Shown in pieces: positions 33,705 to 45,100 of a DNA stretch of 64,000 bases. Within the stretch, counting starts at the first letter, position 1. Each line of letters starts with the position of its first letter. The translations under genes and the position numbers were made by a program. Origin of the DNA: Betaproteobacteria bacterium (GTDB lineage: Bacteria; Pseudomonadota; Gammaproteobacteria; Burkholderiales; Casimicrobiaceae). Below the pieces are notes generated by a model that saw nothing but the letters and a program-made list of their open reading frames with translations, was not told the DNA's origin and searched no databases. Where the stretch lies: NCBI GenBank assembly GCA_013298765.1, contig JAAFJA010000004.1:248001-312000 (forward strand), in the 5' to 3' direction.

Positions 33705-34736
33705 TTATTTTGCCGCTACGTACAGCGCACGAATCACATCGAAGGGCCGTGTTGGAAGTCCGGCGCGGCTGCGCTCCAGCGCGCAGCGTTTGATGGTCTC
33801 GCGTACCGTCTCGAACTCAAAGCACTTGCCGAAGTCGTCGAACGACTCCCGCTTGAACTCGATGCCGGTGAACCACTCAACAAGCGCGTGAACATCGGGA
33901 ACGCGCATGGCTTGATTGCGCAACGCGCGTTCGTAGCAGTCCGCAATGTCGCCGGGATACGTTTCGAACAGCGTGGTGCGTGAATCATCGTCATCGGTGA
34001 GCAGTTCGCTGTCCGCTTCGTGTTCCAGCAGCATCGCCACGAGCCCGTCGTCGGAGCGAACCGGTGTTTCGAGCACCCTCACCAACGAATCGGTCGCGAC
34101 CAGCCCATCGGCCAGACACTGCTTAATCTGGAACTCATTGGGCACTAAAAAGCCAAGGGCGAGCAGTCGATTGATCGCGTTGAAGTAGCTTTCAACCGTT
34201 TTCGCTGGCACGCCGAACAGAGTGGCGATCATCCGATGGCGATGAGTTTCATCTCGGAACACCAGATGCGACAGCACTTTGGACGGTAGCGTATCGTGCG
34301 CACCCACCAGTGCATATGCCCATTGCAGCATCGTGCGCTCGAAATCGCTCAAGTGCAGCAATCGTTGCAACGCGCGGAGATTCGCTGAGACCGTGCAACA
34401 CAACGTCGGTTCGTCCGGTGGCGTGGTGTCGCGCAAGAACATCGCATGTTCTGCGGCGTCAATGGCCGGAAGCGTGGTGATGTGATCGACTGTCATGCCG
34501 GTGAGTGCATCACCTTGCCGTGTCATGAAGTACCGTGCAATCCATGCAGCGGCGAAACCCGCATCGGAATCGACACCGATGTTCGGCAATTCACAGCCAA
34601 CGCGGAACAATATCTGCACCACGGTCTGGCGGGCAAAGCGGTGGTTATCGGGGTGGGGGGCAAGACCAAAGGTCTCCATCGGTAAAGCGGACAAGCAGAC
34701 GCCATCGACGGCGCTGTCCAACGACAGGTCGTTCAT
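33705..34736 (-). CDS. Hypothetical protein, first gene of the peptidase operon
   Basis: A 343-residue cytoplasmic protein with no family recognised. ATG 34736 follows GAGG at the right distance; an upstream TTG-linked ATG is possible at 34748. The middle, LLHLSDFERTMLQWAYALVG followed by FGVPAKTVESYFNAINRLLALGFL, resembles the helical winged-helix regions found before some AAA ATPase domains, but no Walker motif exists. The protein is acidic (ADSELLTDDDDSRT). It is followed after 216 bases by the plasmid-type protein gene; that spacer holds no convincing gene. Confidence 0.55.
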   Translation of the reverse strand: MNDLSLDSAVDGVCLSALPMETFGLAPHPDNHRFARQTVVQILFRVGCELPNIGVDSDAGFAAAWIARYFMTRQGDALTGMTVDHITTLPAIDAAEHAMFLRDTTPPDEPTLCCTVSANLRALQRLLHLSDFERTMLQWAYALVGAHDTLPSKVLSHLVFRDETHRHRMIATLFGVPAKTVESYFNAINRLLALGFLVPNEFQIKQCLADGLVATDSLVRVLETPVRSDDGLVAMLLEHEADSELLTDDDDSRTTLFETYPGDIADCYERALRNQAMRVPDVHALVEWFTGIEFKRESFDDFGKCFEFETVRETIKRCALERSRAGLPTRPFDVIRALYVAAK

Positions 34737-35327
34737 AAAAAACCTCAAGGGGAAGGCGTTAACGAAGCGTTAACAGGGATGAAGAAACGAGGGGAAGAAA
34801 CTGGGAAGAAAAGAAACGGTCGTCATCTCGCCACAAAAGACTGCGGGTGGTGAGACGGAGGGGGAGCGAAGCGTGACGATGCAAAGCAATGGCTCGACAA
34901 AAAAGCGCCGTCATCGGCGACAACGGCATCACAGAGTGAGGCGGTTGCGCGAGAGCGGAGGGCTCATCACAACAAGCTACCCGCAGCGTAGCCAACGTCG
35001 CTGCCTATTGCCCGTGAAACGCCGTATTCATTGGTTAAACGCGGCATTTTGCCGATAAGTCAATTTTACATCGAAATTCAATAAAATCCATGCAAAATGG
35101 ACTTTATTCGACTTTTATGCTAAAAATACTCAAAAGTACGTTGTTTTTACGGTGTTTTAGTGAGTTTTTGAGCGATTTCTGGCTTCCGCAGCCAGTTGCC
35201 AATCAAAGTTAGGTACTTCACTGTCAACTGTAAAGTTGGGTAAAAATCGAGCACACTCCGCGCATTCCTTTCGCCGTCGCGCTCACGCTTGAGGCGATTT
35301 GTAACGAGTGGGCAGTGCGGTTGGCAT
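34737..35327. other. Promoter-containing gap with a 29-base interrupted palindrome
   Basis: About 590 bases without a convincing gene. The part at 35040-35160 is AT-rich and lies upstream of the minus-strand operon. At 35080-35108 the arms AATAAA-TCCAT and ATGGA-TTTATT (11 paired bases each side, one mismatch) surround a GCAAA loop. It could be an operator or a hairpin in the leader RNA; no T-run follows, so it is not a simple terminator. Confidence 0.5.
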
Positions 35328-35750
35328 CTATTTGCCCACTGTCTGCGCCGCAGCCGTAGTGTCCCACACCATTTCGGCCAGCGCATCGTCTTCGCAAAAG
35401 AAGAACGCCGCTGAAATCCCCAACGATTTCGCCAGTCGCAAGATCATCGTGAAATCCGGCTCATGCACGCCCTGTTCGTAGTGGTTCATTCGCGAACTGG
35501 CGACCGCCTCATCGAGTCCGGCTTTGATACCGAGTTTCTCTTGTGTGAGCCCGACCCGCAGTCTGGCTTCTCGTAGCCGACGCGCGAAGAGGGGACGCTT
35601 TTTTCTTGCTGCACGTTGTGCGCGGGTGAGCGGCTTCCTTGGCTTCGCGGCCTTCTTTGCCGGAATCTTTCGCGTGCGTTGCCGCTCTGTTGCTTCGGGT
35701 GCAACACGTTTAACTGTCCGCTTTGAACCCTTCGTTGCCGTTTTTGGCAT
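35328..35750 (-). CDS. XRE-family regulator with a basic histone-like N-terminal tail
   Basis: A 140-residue protein. The first 50 residues are strongly Lys/Arg/Pro/Ala-rich (KIPAKKAAKPRKPLTRAQRA), like histone H1-type tails. The remainder is an XRE helix-turn-helix (ARRLREARLRVGLTQEKLGI, KAGLDEAVASSRMNHYEQGV) and a short C-terminal domain. The HTH is closely related to the regulator at 31166. The tail probably gives extra non-specific DNA binding. It stands directly upstream, on the same strand, of the five-gene minus operon, whose promoter lies 0.6 kb away. Confidence 0.8.
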   Translation of the reverse strand: MPKTATKGSKRTVKRVAPEATERQRTRKIPAKKAAKPRKPLTRAQRAARKKRPLFARRLREARLRVGLTQEKLGIKAGLDEAVASSRMNHYEQGVHEPDFTMILRLAKSLGISAAFFFCEDDALAEMVWDTTAAAQTVGK

Positions 35751-35769
35751 ACCCAGCTTTCGCGTAAAG

Positions 35770-35817
35770 CTGAGAATTTCTGAGTTTTAGCGACAAAATT
35801 TACTGAGACTTCCTAAG
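35770..35817. promoter_or_regulatory. Tandem CTGAG repeats upstream of the tailed XRE gene
   Basis: CTGAGAATTTCTGAG (35770-35784) and CTGAGACTTCCTAAG (35803-35817) match at 12 of 15 positions and are 33 bases apart. Each is two CTGAG-like units 10 bases apart, so all sites lie on the same helix face. The position 20-67 bases upstream of the start suits autoregulation. Confidence 0.5.
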
Positions 35818-35887
35818 TATCAGGGGCGACAAAAAACCTAGGATTGACGGGCTTCTGGCTTGATCGGCGCATCCGCCGCACAAAAAT

Positions 35888-35907
35888 ACCTACTTATATT
35901 GATAGGT
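35888..35907. promoter_or_regulatory. Inverted repeat in the gap before the RHS gene
   Basis: ACCTA and TAGGT arms flank ten AT-rich bases (35893-35902). It lies between the tailed XRE gene and the RHS toxin gene and could serve either. The rest of 35818-36026 shows nothing recognisable. Confidence 0.35.
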
Positions 35908-36025
35908 GACAAACAGAGTTGTTTGTTGTAAGAATGCCAATGTCATCAACGTTTCGATGCGCTGTCAACGATCAATTTTTAGAGGCTGACGGTCGTAGTT
36001 GAGTCGCGATGATCTCTCTGCACCA

Positions 36026-36061
36026 GCGCCCCGGCGTACCTCCTCCGCGCCGGGGCGTTTT
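36026..36061 (+). terminator. Strong GC hairpin with T-run in the RHS leader
   Basis: CGCCCCGGCG (36027-36036) pairs fully with CGCCGGGGCG (36048-36057), an 11-nt loop lies between, and TTTT follows. No plus-strand gene ends just before it, so it may attenuate transcription entering the RHS gene. Its presence argues against translation starting at the ATG at 36009. Confidence 0.6.
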
Positions 36062-36191
36062 GATGTGGAGCGTTAGGGAGGTGAGTTTGGCTCGACACGG
36101 CAACGTCAGCGTCGGCGTCGAACTCGCACGATCACGATCACGAAGATTTTGGCGGACGCTGCGTCCACCCATTCAAAAAACAAGTCAGAAC

Positions 36192-39100
36192 ATGCGCTCA
36201 ATGGCTACCGTTTCCCATCCCTCTGTGAACCCCGCTGCGCCGACTTCATCGTCGCATCTGCCGGACGCACTTTCACCGCATCGTGATCGCGATCAAAATC
36301 ACACCATTTGGCGACAGCTAGTCGGTGGTGCGATCACGATAGCGACCGCGCTGTTACTGCCCGCTGCCCACGCCGCCTGCGGCTTCAACATCGACCGGCT
36401 GACCAACACCGATCCCAGTCTCGTTTCGGGTGAGTTCACGAGCGACGGTCTGTTGATCGTGCGCTCGTTGCAAGGCTTGTCGGGCAGTGGTTTGATTGCG
36501 GGCACGCGCGTCGATCAAACACCGGCCAATCAAGCCACTGTGGTCGCAACGATCCAGAACCACATGCTGACCTATCGTGCCGCGCACGACATGGACGCCA
36601 GTGGTTTTACCGATGTCAACGACGGCGTCGTCATCGCGCGCTATCTTGCAGGGTATCGCGGCGATTCGCTGGTGCAAGGCTTGACGCTGACCGGCACCCG
36701 CACAGCAGGTAGCGCCATCGAAAGCTACATTGGCGGTGGTTGTACGACGCCGTCGCTACCGTTGACCTGTACGCTGTCTGGCCCCACCAGTCTTAACGTC
36801 GGACAAGCGGGCACGGTCAACGTCACCGGCTGCACCTCGGGCGGCACACCCGTGACGGGTGTCACGTTTAACTGGACACCGAGCAGCAATCTATCGCTCG
36901 GCGCGAACTGCACCGCGAGTTCCACGGCCTGCACCGTCACCGCCACCAACGGCGGCAGCGGCAATCTGGGCGTCATCGGCACCAAAGCGGGCTACACCGG
37001 CAGCAGCGTCTCGTGGCCGATCACGTTGGTGGGCGTGAACAACGCAGCCCCGCAAGCCGGGGCGCTTGCCAACATCACTGCAACGAATGGCGGTCGGGCG
37101 GTGGTGGGTGCCGCGTACACACTACGGCTACCGGTGACGGACGCCACGGGCACGCTCGCAGGAAGTGTGACCGGACTCGCGGGTGCAACGGTGTCGTGTA
37201 GTGCGGGCAATCCGAGCAACTGTGACACAACGTGGACACCAAGCGCCGCAGGGTTGTATGCGGCCACGATTTCGATCACAGATAGCAGTGGTGCGGTCAC
37301 CACCCAGCGTACGACCGTCGCGGTGCAGCAAACCCCGGCGGCGGAAGATGTTTCAGTCACCGTGAACGTCGCAGGTGGTATTCCCGAGACGGCACTCGTG
37401 GGCAAAGTCGCCGGTAGTTTCAGCGTCTCCGAAGGCGGCGGCGCGGGTTATTCGATTCCGATACAAGTGCCGCCCGGCACCAACGGCTTACAACCGAGTT
37501 TGTCGCTGGGTTATTCAAGCGGCGGCAGCTACGGCATGCTCGGGATTGGCTGGAATCTCTCGGGACTCGGTTCGATCACGCGCTGCCAGCGCACCATTGC
37601 ACAAGACGGCATTCGCGACGCCATCAATTACGACAATCAAGAAAACAACGATGCGTATTGCCTCGGCGGTCAACGTCTGATGCCAGTCACCGCTTTGGTG
37701 AGTGGCGGCACGGTGCGGCTCAACTATGTGAGCTACCCTTCACAAGACGTGTTGGTTGACAAACAGGAATTCCGCACTGAAATCGACAACTACGCGCGCA
37801 TCATCGGCTACAAGGAATGGCCTAAGCTAGCGGGGCCACCACCGGGGCCGTTTGAGCTTCTGAATGCCGCCGGGTTCAGTCGCTTCACCGTCGAGACCAA
37901 AGACGGGCGCATCATGCACTACAGCCGTCGCTTCAAAGTGCTCTCCAACGGTCGAGATGCGTGTAGTGACGTGAACAATTCGCTCACTTGTCCGGGCGGT
38001 GAAGAGTCCAACCGCATCAAACTCTTCGTGCTGGATCGCGTGGAGGACACGGCGGGCAATGTGATGAACATTGAGTACCACACGACCCGACCATCCACGC
38101 CCTCCGAATCCACCTACGTCGTGGATTGGGATGCCACTGTGGGCACGATTACGCCACTGGATGTGGGTGGCAACAGTTCCTATCCGCCAACCGAAGTGCT
38201 CCCTAAAGTCATCAAATACTCGAACGGTCATGAGGTGCGCTTTGTGTACGATCCGAGCGGGCATCCGCCGTCTGCACAAATTCGCTCATTCGACAGTGGT
38301 GCGGGAGAAACCGTCACCACGCAACGGTTGAACGGCATCGAGACCTATGCTGATGGCGTGCTCGCTAAACGCTACGCAATGACGTATGACACGATCACCA
38401 ACTCGCCGACGCAGAGGAGCCGCATCATCTCCGTGACCGAATGTCATGGCGCAGGCGTCGATACCTGTCTGCCTGCGACACAGTTTCAGTGGCAGGGTGC
38501 GGTCATCACTTCTTTTGCGAACCTCCAAACGTCCGTCTCAGAAAATGGCTTCACACAAAACGGCGCGCAGCGCTTGGTCGGTGACATCAAAGGTACCGGT
38601 CGAGCGAGCCTGGTGATGACCTGTCCGAGCGGCGCGGGGCTCGGTTGCGTGCGAGGGCAAACAGTGACGTGGCTGCGGGTGTGCGACATGACCGGCGGCA
38701 CGAGCAGCACCAGTGGCAATCTTGTGTGCGAAACACAATATCTGCAAACCACGAATCTCACCAACACCGATGCGAACACGTATCTGGCCGACGTGAACGG
38801 TGACGGCAAAGCGGATTTGGTCTACGGGCAACCGGACACCGGTAATCACTACGTGTGTCTCGCGCGAACCGACGGCACAGGATTCTCGACGAATAGCGCA
38901 GCACCGACCGCGTGTACGTTGGTTCAACTCCAGCAGACGGTGACGGGCGGACTCTTACAAGGGGATTTCAACGGAGATGGTCGGATCGACATTCTGGCGT
39001 ACCGACCGGGCACCTTCCCCGATGCCAACGGCGTCCCGCGTCACAAGTTCGATCTGTTTCTCGGACAAGCCAGCGGCACTTTCACGCTGTCTGGCCCGCA

Positions 39101-42100
39101 CTATTTCCCCGCCTCTGAGAAGGAGCGCCAACAAAACTCGCTCGATCAAACCGAGATGCGTAAGCGCTTCTTTGTGGCGGATTTCAACGGCGACGGCGCG
39201 GCTGATCTACTGCAATATGCGCCAAGTACGGTCGGTGCCGGCCCTCAGAATCGCTGGCGTCAGTGCTACGCGCGGCAAGGCAACAATGCGAGCGACGTGC
39301 GCTTCGACTGTCCGCGCGACATTCAAACGATTCTCGCGGGCGCGGGTGTCGCGACGCCAGCACCGACGCCAGAACTGAACGCGCCCATCCAATGTACGGT
39401 CGCCCAGAGCGCGCTACCGACCGCGACATGGCAGATTCGCTATACAAACCGGATTGAATCAAGCTACGATGTGCCCTCGCAAAGCAGCGCCACCGTGCTC
39501 GGTAACGGCACCTGCGCGACCAGCAGCAGCGTGACCTGGAGTGCGGTCGTCAGCGGCGACAACGGCGGTTCGGTGGACGGCACGGTGGCCAATCAACCCG
39601 CCGCAAGTTGTACCAACCAAATCGGCATCGGGATCGTGACCGATCAACCGACCTTGGCTGCGACGATTCTCAACCAGCAATTTACGGTAACGCGCACCGG
39701 TGGCAGCGGCAATCTCGTGGTGTCGATCAACCCGCTGACGGGCACGACGATCCAAGGCTTTACCGTACCCGCCGGTGTCGTCTGTTCGCAATCGAAACCG
39801 ACCACGGTGCTGGGGCCTACGCCTGCGCAGGACGGCTTACGCTGGAAATCGGAAGAGACGATCCTTGCCGATTTCAATGGCGATGGACTCGCCGACATTG
39901 CCATGCCGGTAGATACGAATGTGAAGAACAACGACAACGGCAAATGGACGGTGTGTCTATCCACGGGCGACGGGGGCTTCGAGCGCTTCACGGGGGTGAG
40001 TACGCGCGTTAGCACCTGCAAGCAATTCAATGGCCTGATGTACGCCAACGGCGATGCAGTGGTCACGGGCGACTTCGATGGCGATGGGCGCACCGACTTG
40101 CTCGGCTGGCAAGACAGCGCCGCAGGCAGTCGCGGTTGGCAGATTGCGTATGCGCGCGGCGCGGCCTCGGGCTTCGCAGCGGTGGCCGATTCGGTTGCGT
40201 TCAGCCGCATCGAAGCCATCAGTGCCAGTGCCCCGGCGGATAAAGACATCGGCAACTATGCCCGTGTCGGCGACTTCAACGGTGACGGGATCAGCGATCT
40301 CGGGTTGCGCACCGGTGCAGGCGGTGCCATTCGCATGCTCTCGCCCACCTCGTTGAGCGGCAACACGGGTGGTGCCCGACAGGAAATGGTCAATCGCATC
40401 ACCGATGGCTTGGGCAGCGTGACGGAGATCGACTACACAGCGATCACCGACGATAACGCCGTCACGCCGGTTTACCTAAAGACGCCGACGATTCCAAATA
40501 CCGCGCTTGCCGCGAACGAAGTCGATGTGCGCTCCCCGATGCAAGTGGTCAAGGAAGTGCGCGCCGACAACGGGCTCAACTGCGCGCAGGCGACGGCGAA
40601 CTGCGCGTGGCACACCACGAAGTTCAAGTACTACGGCTTGCGCGGTGCAACCGACGGTCGCGGCATGCTGGGCTTCTCACAGCGCGACGTGACTGAGTCG
40701 TTCGGTAGCTATATCGGTGCAACGAGCCAAACGGCCTACAACAACACGCTCGCGCAATGGTGGCTCGCCGGATCGGTTAAACAAGCCCTCAAAACCCATC
40801 CGAATGCGCTGGAGGCGAGCAAACGCCTGTCGGATGCGTCGATGACGTATCACTTGCCGCGTATCCGAAACGGCTTCATCGCACCGGGTGCGGCCACACC
40901 GAAGATTTACGAAGTGTTCGCTTCCGGCTCGACGCAGGTTGCTTGGGATTTGAACGGCGCGGTATTGCCGACGCAAAGCACGACCTATCCGAGCTGGGAC
41001 GCCATGGTCACCGGGGCCAACCTCGAAGGCTACGATCAAGACGGCAATGTGTTGAGGAGCAGCGCCACCACCACGAACACCGTCGCCGCAACGACCATCA
41101 CGCACACCAAATCGAGTAAGAATACCTACGGTTACCGCCTCGTCGACAATCCGGCAAACAGCATTGCGCGCGGCAATTGGCTGCTCGGGCGATTGACGCG
41201 CAGCGAGGTCACCCACACAAAATCCGGTGCGGTCGCGGACGGCGGGGGCTCGATCACGCGCGTTTCTGCGTTTGGGTATTACGGCGACAGTGCGCTGTCC
41301 ACCGTCTGTAAAGTCGGTGTCGGCAACAGCCTTGATACTGCCCCCGCAGGCTATGTGTGCGATGAGACCGTGGAGCCTGATTTCCAGAACCATCCCGATG
41401 ATGCGGCGCTGTGGAGCAGCACGCGGCATCGCTACGACAGTTTCGGCAATCGCGTCAAATCGCAAACGTCGTTCAAAGCGCCGCTCAATCAGGGCGACAC
41501 CGTGGGTTTCACCGGTATTCTGACCCGCGATTCGGGCACCACCACGTTTGACGTGAAAGGGCGCTATCCGACGACTGTTGCGAACGCACTCGGTCACAGC
41601 GAAACCCGCGTCTACGATCCACGGTTTGGCGTGATGACCGATCTGATTGGCCCGAACGGATTGCTCACCAAGACGCAACTCGACGCCTTCGGCAGAAAGA
41701 TTCGCGAGAGGAGCTTTGCGGGTAACACGACCGGGGCGGCGGTCGTCTCCGATGCCAGCACCTATACGCAAAGCTGCTCGGGCGTGGCCGATCCAACCTA
41801 TGGCACGGCAGCCAACTGCCTAGCCGGAGAAAACCATCGCAAGCGCACGCGCGTCTCGGGCGGCGGCGCTTCGATTGTGTTCTACGACAAGTTGCAGCGT
41901 GAGGTGCGCACAAAGAGCCAAACCTATTTGAGCAATCTCGCGGCGACGAGCGCGACGGCTAATGAATGGGTGGTTGCGAGCGTGACGTATGACGAGCGCG
42001 GTCGCAAGCGCACCTCGGTCAAACCGGCCGGTGACGGCACGGTGACCACCACGATGGATTACGACGACCTCGATCGCGTGACGCAAGATTCGATGCTCGG

Positions 42101-45100
42101 GAACAATGGTGCACCGACTACGCCGACGATCACCGCGACCACGACCACTGCGTACAACGGACTCACGACCACGGTCACGCGGAAGAAAGCCGCGACCGAT
42201 CCGAGTGATCGTGCCGATCAAGTGACGGTGCGGGTGGTGGACAGCCAGGGCAAGCCACTCACAATTACCGATGCCTTGCTCGGCAACACGCGCTTTGTGC
42301 ACGACGCCGTGGGTAATTTGAAATCGGTGACTGCGCCGACCGCACCCAACCAAACGGGGCAGACGGGGCTCACCGAAACGATGATGTATGACACGCGGGG
42401 TCGCCGGATTTACATGGAGTCGCCGCAGGGCGGTTCCGTATTTACGCGCTACAACGGCATCGGGGAGGTCGTTCGCAACGAGACGCAGCGCGTCACGACC
42501 GTTAACACGTACGACAACCTCGGTCGCGCGACGATCCGCGCCGACCGTGAAGGCTCCGCGAGCACATCGCCCACCTTCACGACGACATGGACCTATGACG
42601 CGGGCAGTCAGTGCGGGCAGCGAACGACGGGTAAGCTGTGCACCGTCACGACCAGTCGAAGTAACTACGCCGCCGGTAGCAATGGGGGTGCGACGCCCAA
42701 CGGGGCGGTGAGCGAGACCAAATACACGTATGACCTCGTCGGCAGAGTCGAGCGCACCGAGAACGCCATGAACCTGTCGAGCGCCGTTGTTCAAGGCGAT
42801 CCGAGCACCGGCCCCAAGCGCTTTGCGACGACGACCTTCTATGACACCAACGCACGACCCGAGCGCATGGGCACGGCCGGTGGCGTGATCTTTAGAAACA
42901 ACTTTGCCGCGTGGAACGGTAGTTTGTTCAATGTGACTGATGCCAGTGGTCTCAATAGCTACTGGCAGGCCAATAGCCGATTCCAGGACGGGCAGATCAA
43001 GTCGATGAATGTCGGCGGCAGTCTTGGCATCAATGCCAGTGCGTTCCAGACGGTGAAGACCTTGGACGGGCTCGGGCGCATCGATACGATCAAGACAGGC
43101 AGCGCGACCAGCGGCACCGCCTCAACCAACATCCAGAACGCCAATTACGACATCGACAGCTTCGGCAATCTCGTGGCGAGGAGCGATGCGCCGACCGGGG
43201 GCGCAGGTGGTGCGGCGATCACGATCACGGCGAGTGAGACGTATCAGTACGATGCCTTGAATCGTGTAACGGGCAAGAATGGCGTTGCCAACTCGGTCGC
43301 AACGTACGACAGCCTAGGCAACATTCAGACGAAGAACGGCAGCGCGGCGGGGACGTTTGTTTATGAAACCGTGGGCGGGGTGGCCAACTATCGCCTCAAA
43401 ACCTATGCGGGTCGCACTTACGTGTACGACGGTGACGGGAATGTCACGAACGATGGACTAAGGACGATTAGCTACGCACCGTGGAACCTGCCTTGGCTTG
43501 CAACGCGCGGCGCGAACAGCCTGTCGTGGGATTACGATCATGTCAGAGGCCGAACCATTGAGCGATCAACGACGCACGGCACGACGTTCTTTGCCAGTGG
43601 GTTTGAACTCGTCGTTCCGACTGACAGCACCGCCATCAACCCGAAAACCATCGAGCGTACTTACATTCCAACCCCCGAGGGCATCGTGGGCGTGCTCACG
43701 CGAACCGCGATTGCGAATAACAACACGACGGAAAGCGTCACCAACAAGACGGAATACTGGCACAAGGATCACATCGGCAGCCTTGTGGCGACGACCGATC
43801 AAACGGGGATCGTCACTCAAAGATTCAGATTCGAGCCGTGGGGCGGACGCGAGTGCTTGAACCCGACGACCGCAGCAATTCAAGCCTGTTCCAGCGGCGG
43901 CGGTGCCAACAACGGCAACGAGGAACGCGGTTTCACCGGGCATGAGATGTTGGATGAGATTGGCTTGATTCACATGAATGGCCGCCTCTACGATCCCGAG
44001 ATCGGTCGTTTCCTGCAAGCCGATCCGATCATTCAAGAGCCTCTGAACGGGCAGAACTACAACCGCTATGCCTACGTTCAAAACAATCCGCTGAGTTACA
44101 CCGATCCGACGGGTTTCTCTTGGTGGACGAAGTGGAGAAAGCCACTTCTGAGTTTGGTGGCGATGATCGCCGTGCCGTGGGCGATACAGACCATTGCATT
44201 TGAAATGGGCAGTGCTGCCGCCGCAGCGGGAGGCGCAGATGCAGTCGGCGCAGTCATCGCAGGCGCGGAAGCGAAGGCGTCGGTATACGCTGCATCACTG
44301 GTCGCGGGTGGTGCCGCTGCGGGTGGCATTCAAGGTGGCAACGTGCAGAGTGCGGTGATTGGTGCGTTTACTGCGGGCGCGCAATTCGGTGTCGGTGAAT
44401 GGTTGGGACACAGCACGCCAAGTTTGTTCAGCGGTGGCGCGGGGTCAGTGACAGCCGCGCAGAAGATGTTTGCACATGCGGCTATTGGTTGTGCAAGTTC
44501 AGCCGCAAGCGGTGGTAGTTGTAGATCGGGCGCTGCGGCGGCGGGCTTTAGCTCGTTCGCGGGTGGCTCGATTCCGGGTGCCAACAACTTGCTTGGACGT
44601 GCGGCGGCGGGTGCAATTGCAAGCAAGCTTGCAGGCGGTAGAGCCGAGCAAGGGGCACTGCTCGCAGCTATGGAGTATCTCTATAACGAGGCTGCCGAGC
44701 TTCTTGCTCACAGTAAACTACAAGCGGCGATTGCAGAAAAAGGTGCGGTAACTGCGCATATGTCGAATGGTGCGATTGACGTACTCAAGCATGTTGGCAT
44801 CACGGTAACTGATTCAGCGGGCAAGCCTCTGCAAGTGATAGCCGACTATGTTGCGGTCTATGCCGATAGAGTTGTTATCGGAGAAGTGAAAAGCGGGCTG
44901 GGCGCGCGTCTTTCGCTGAATCAAGCAGCGATGTTTGAAGCCGCTCTGACGGGACGCGCGGGATCACTAGCGTGGACAACGGCAGCCACACGGGAAGCTC
45001 TTAAAACAGCCCTCGGAGAAAGCTTTGGGGCCGCGAAAATAGCGCTTACTCTTGATGCGGCGGCGGGTGGGCGCGCTTTGAAGCAGCTCGGTAGATATGG

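Noticed and set aside
34873-35058. 61-codon Arg-rich plus-strand frame
   Set aside because: Composition matches random reading of the promoter gap; no ribosome site.
36009-36191. Extended start of the RHS protein at ATG 36009
   Set aside because: It would run through a strong terminator-like hairpin and place 100 residues before the signal-like helix; ATG 36192 is simpler.
40677-42794. Two minus-strand frames (364 and 324 codons) opposite the RHS gene
   Set aside because: Arg/Gly/Val-rich mirror readings of RHS repeats; no start signals and no families.
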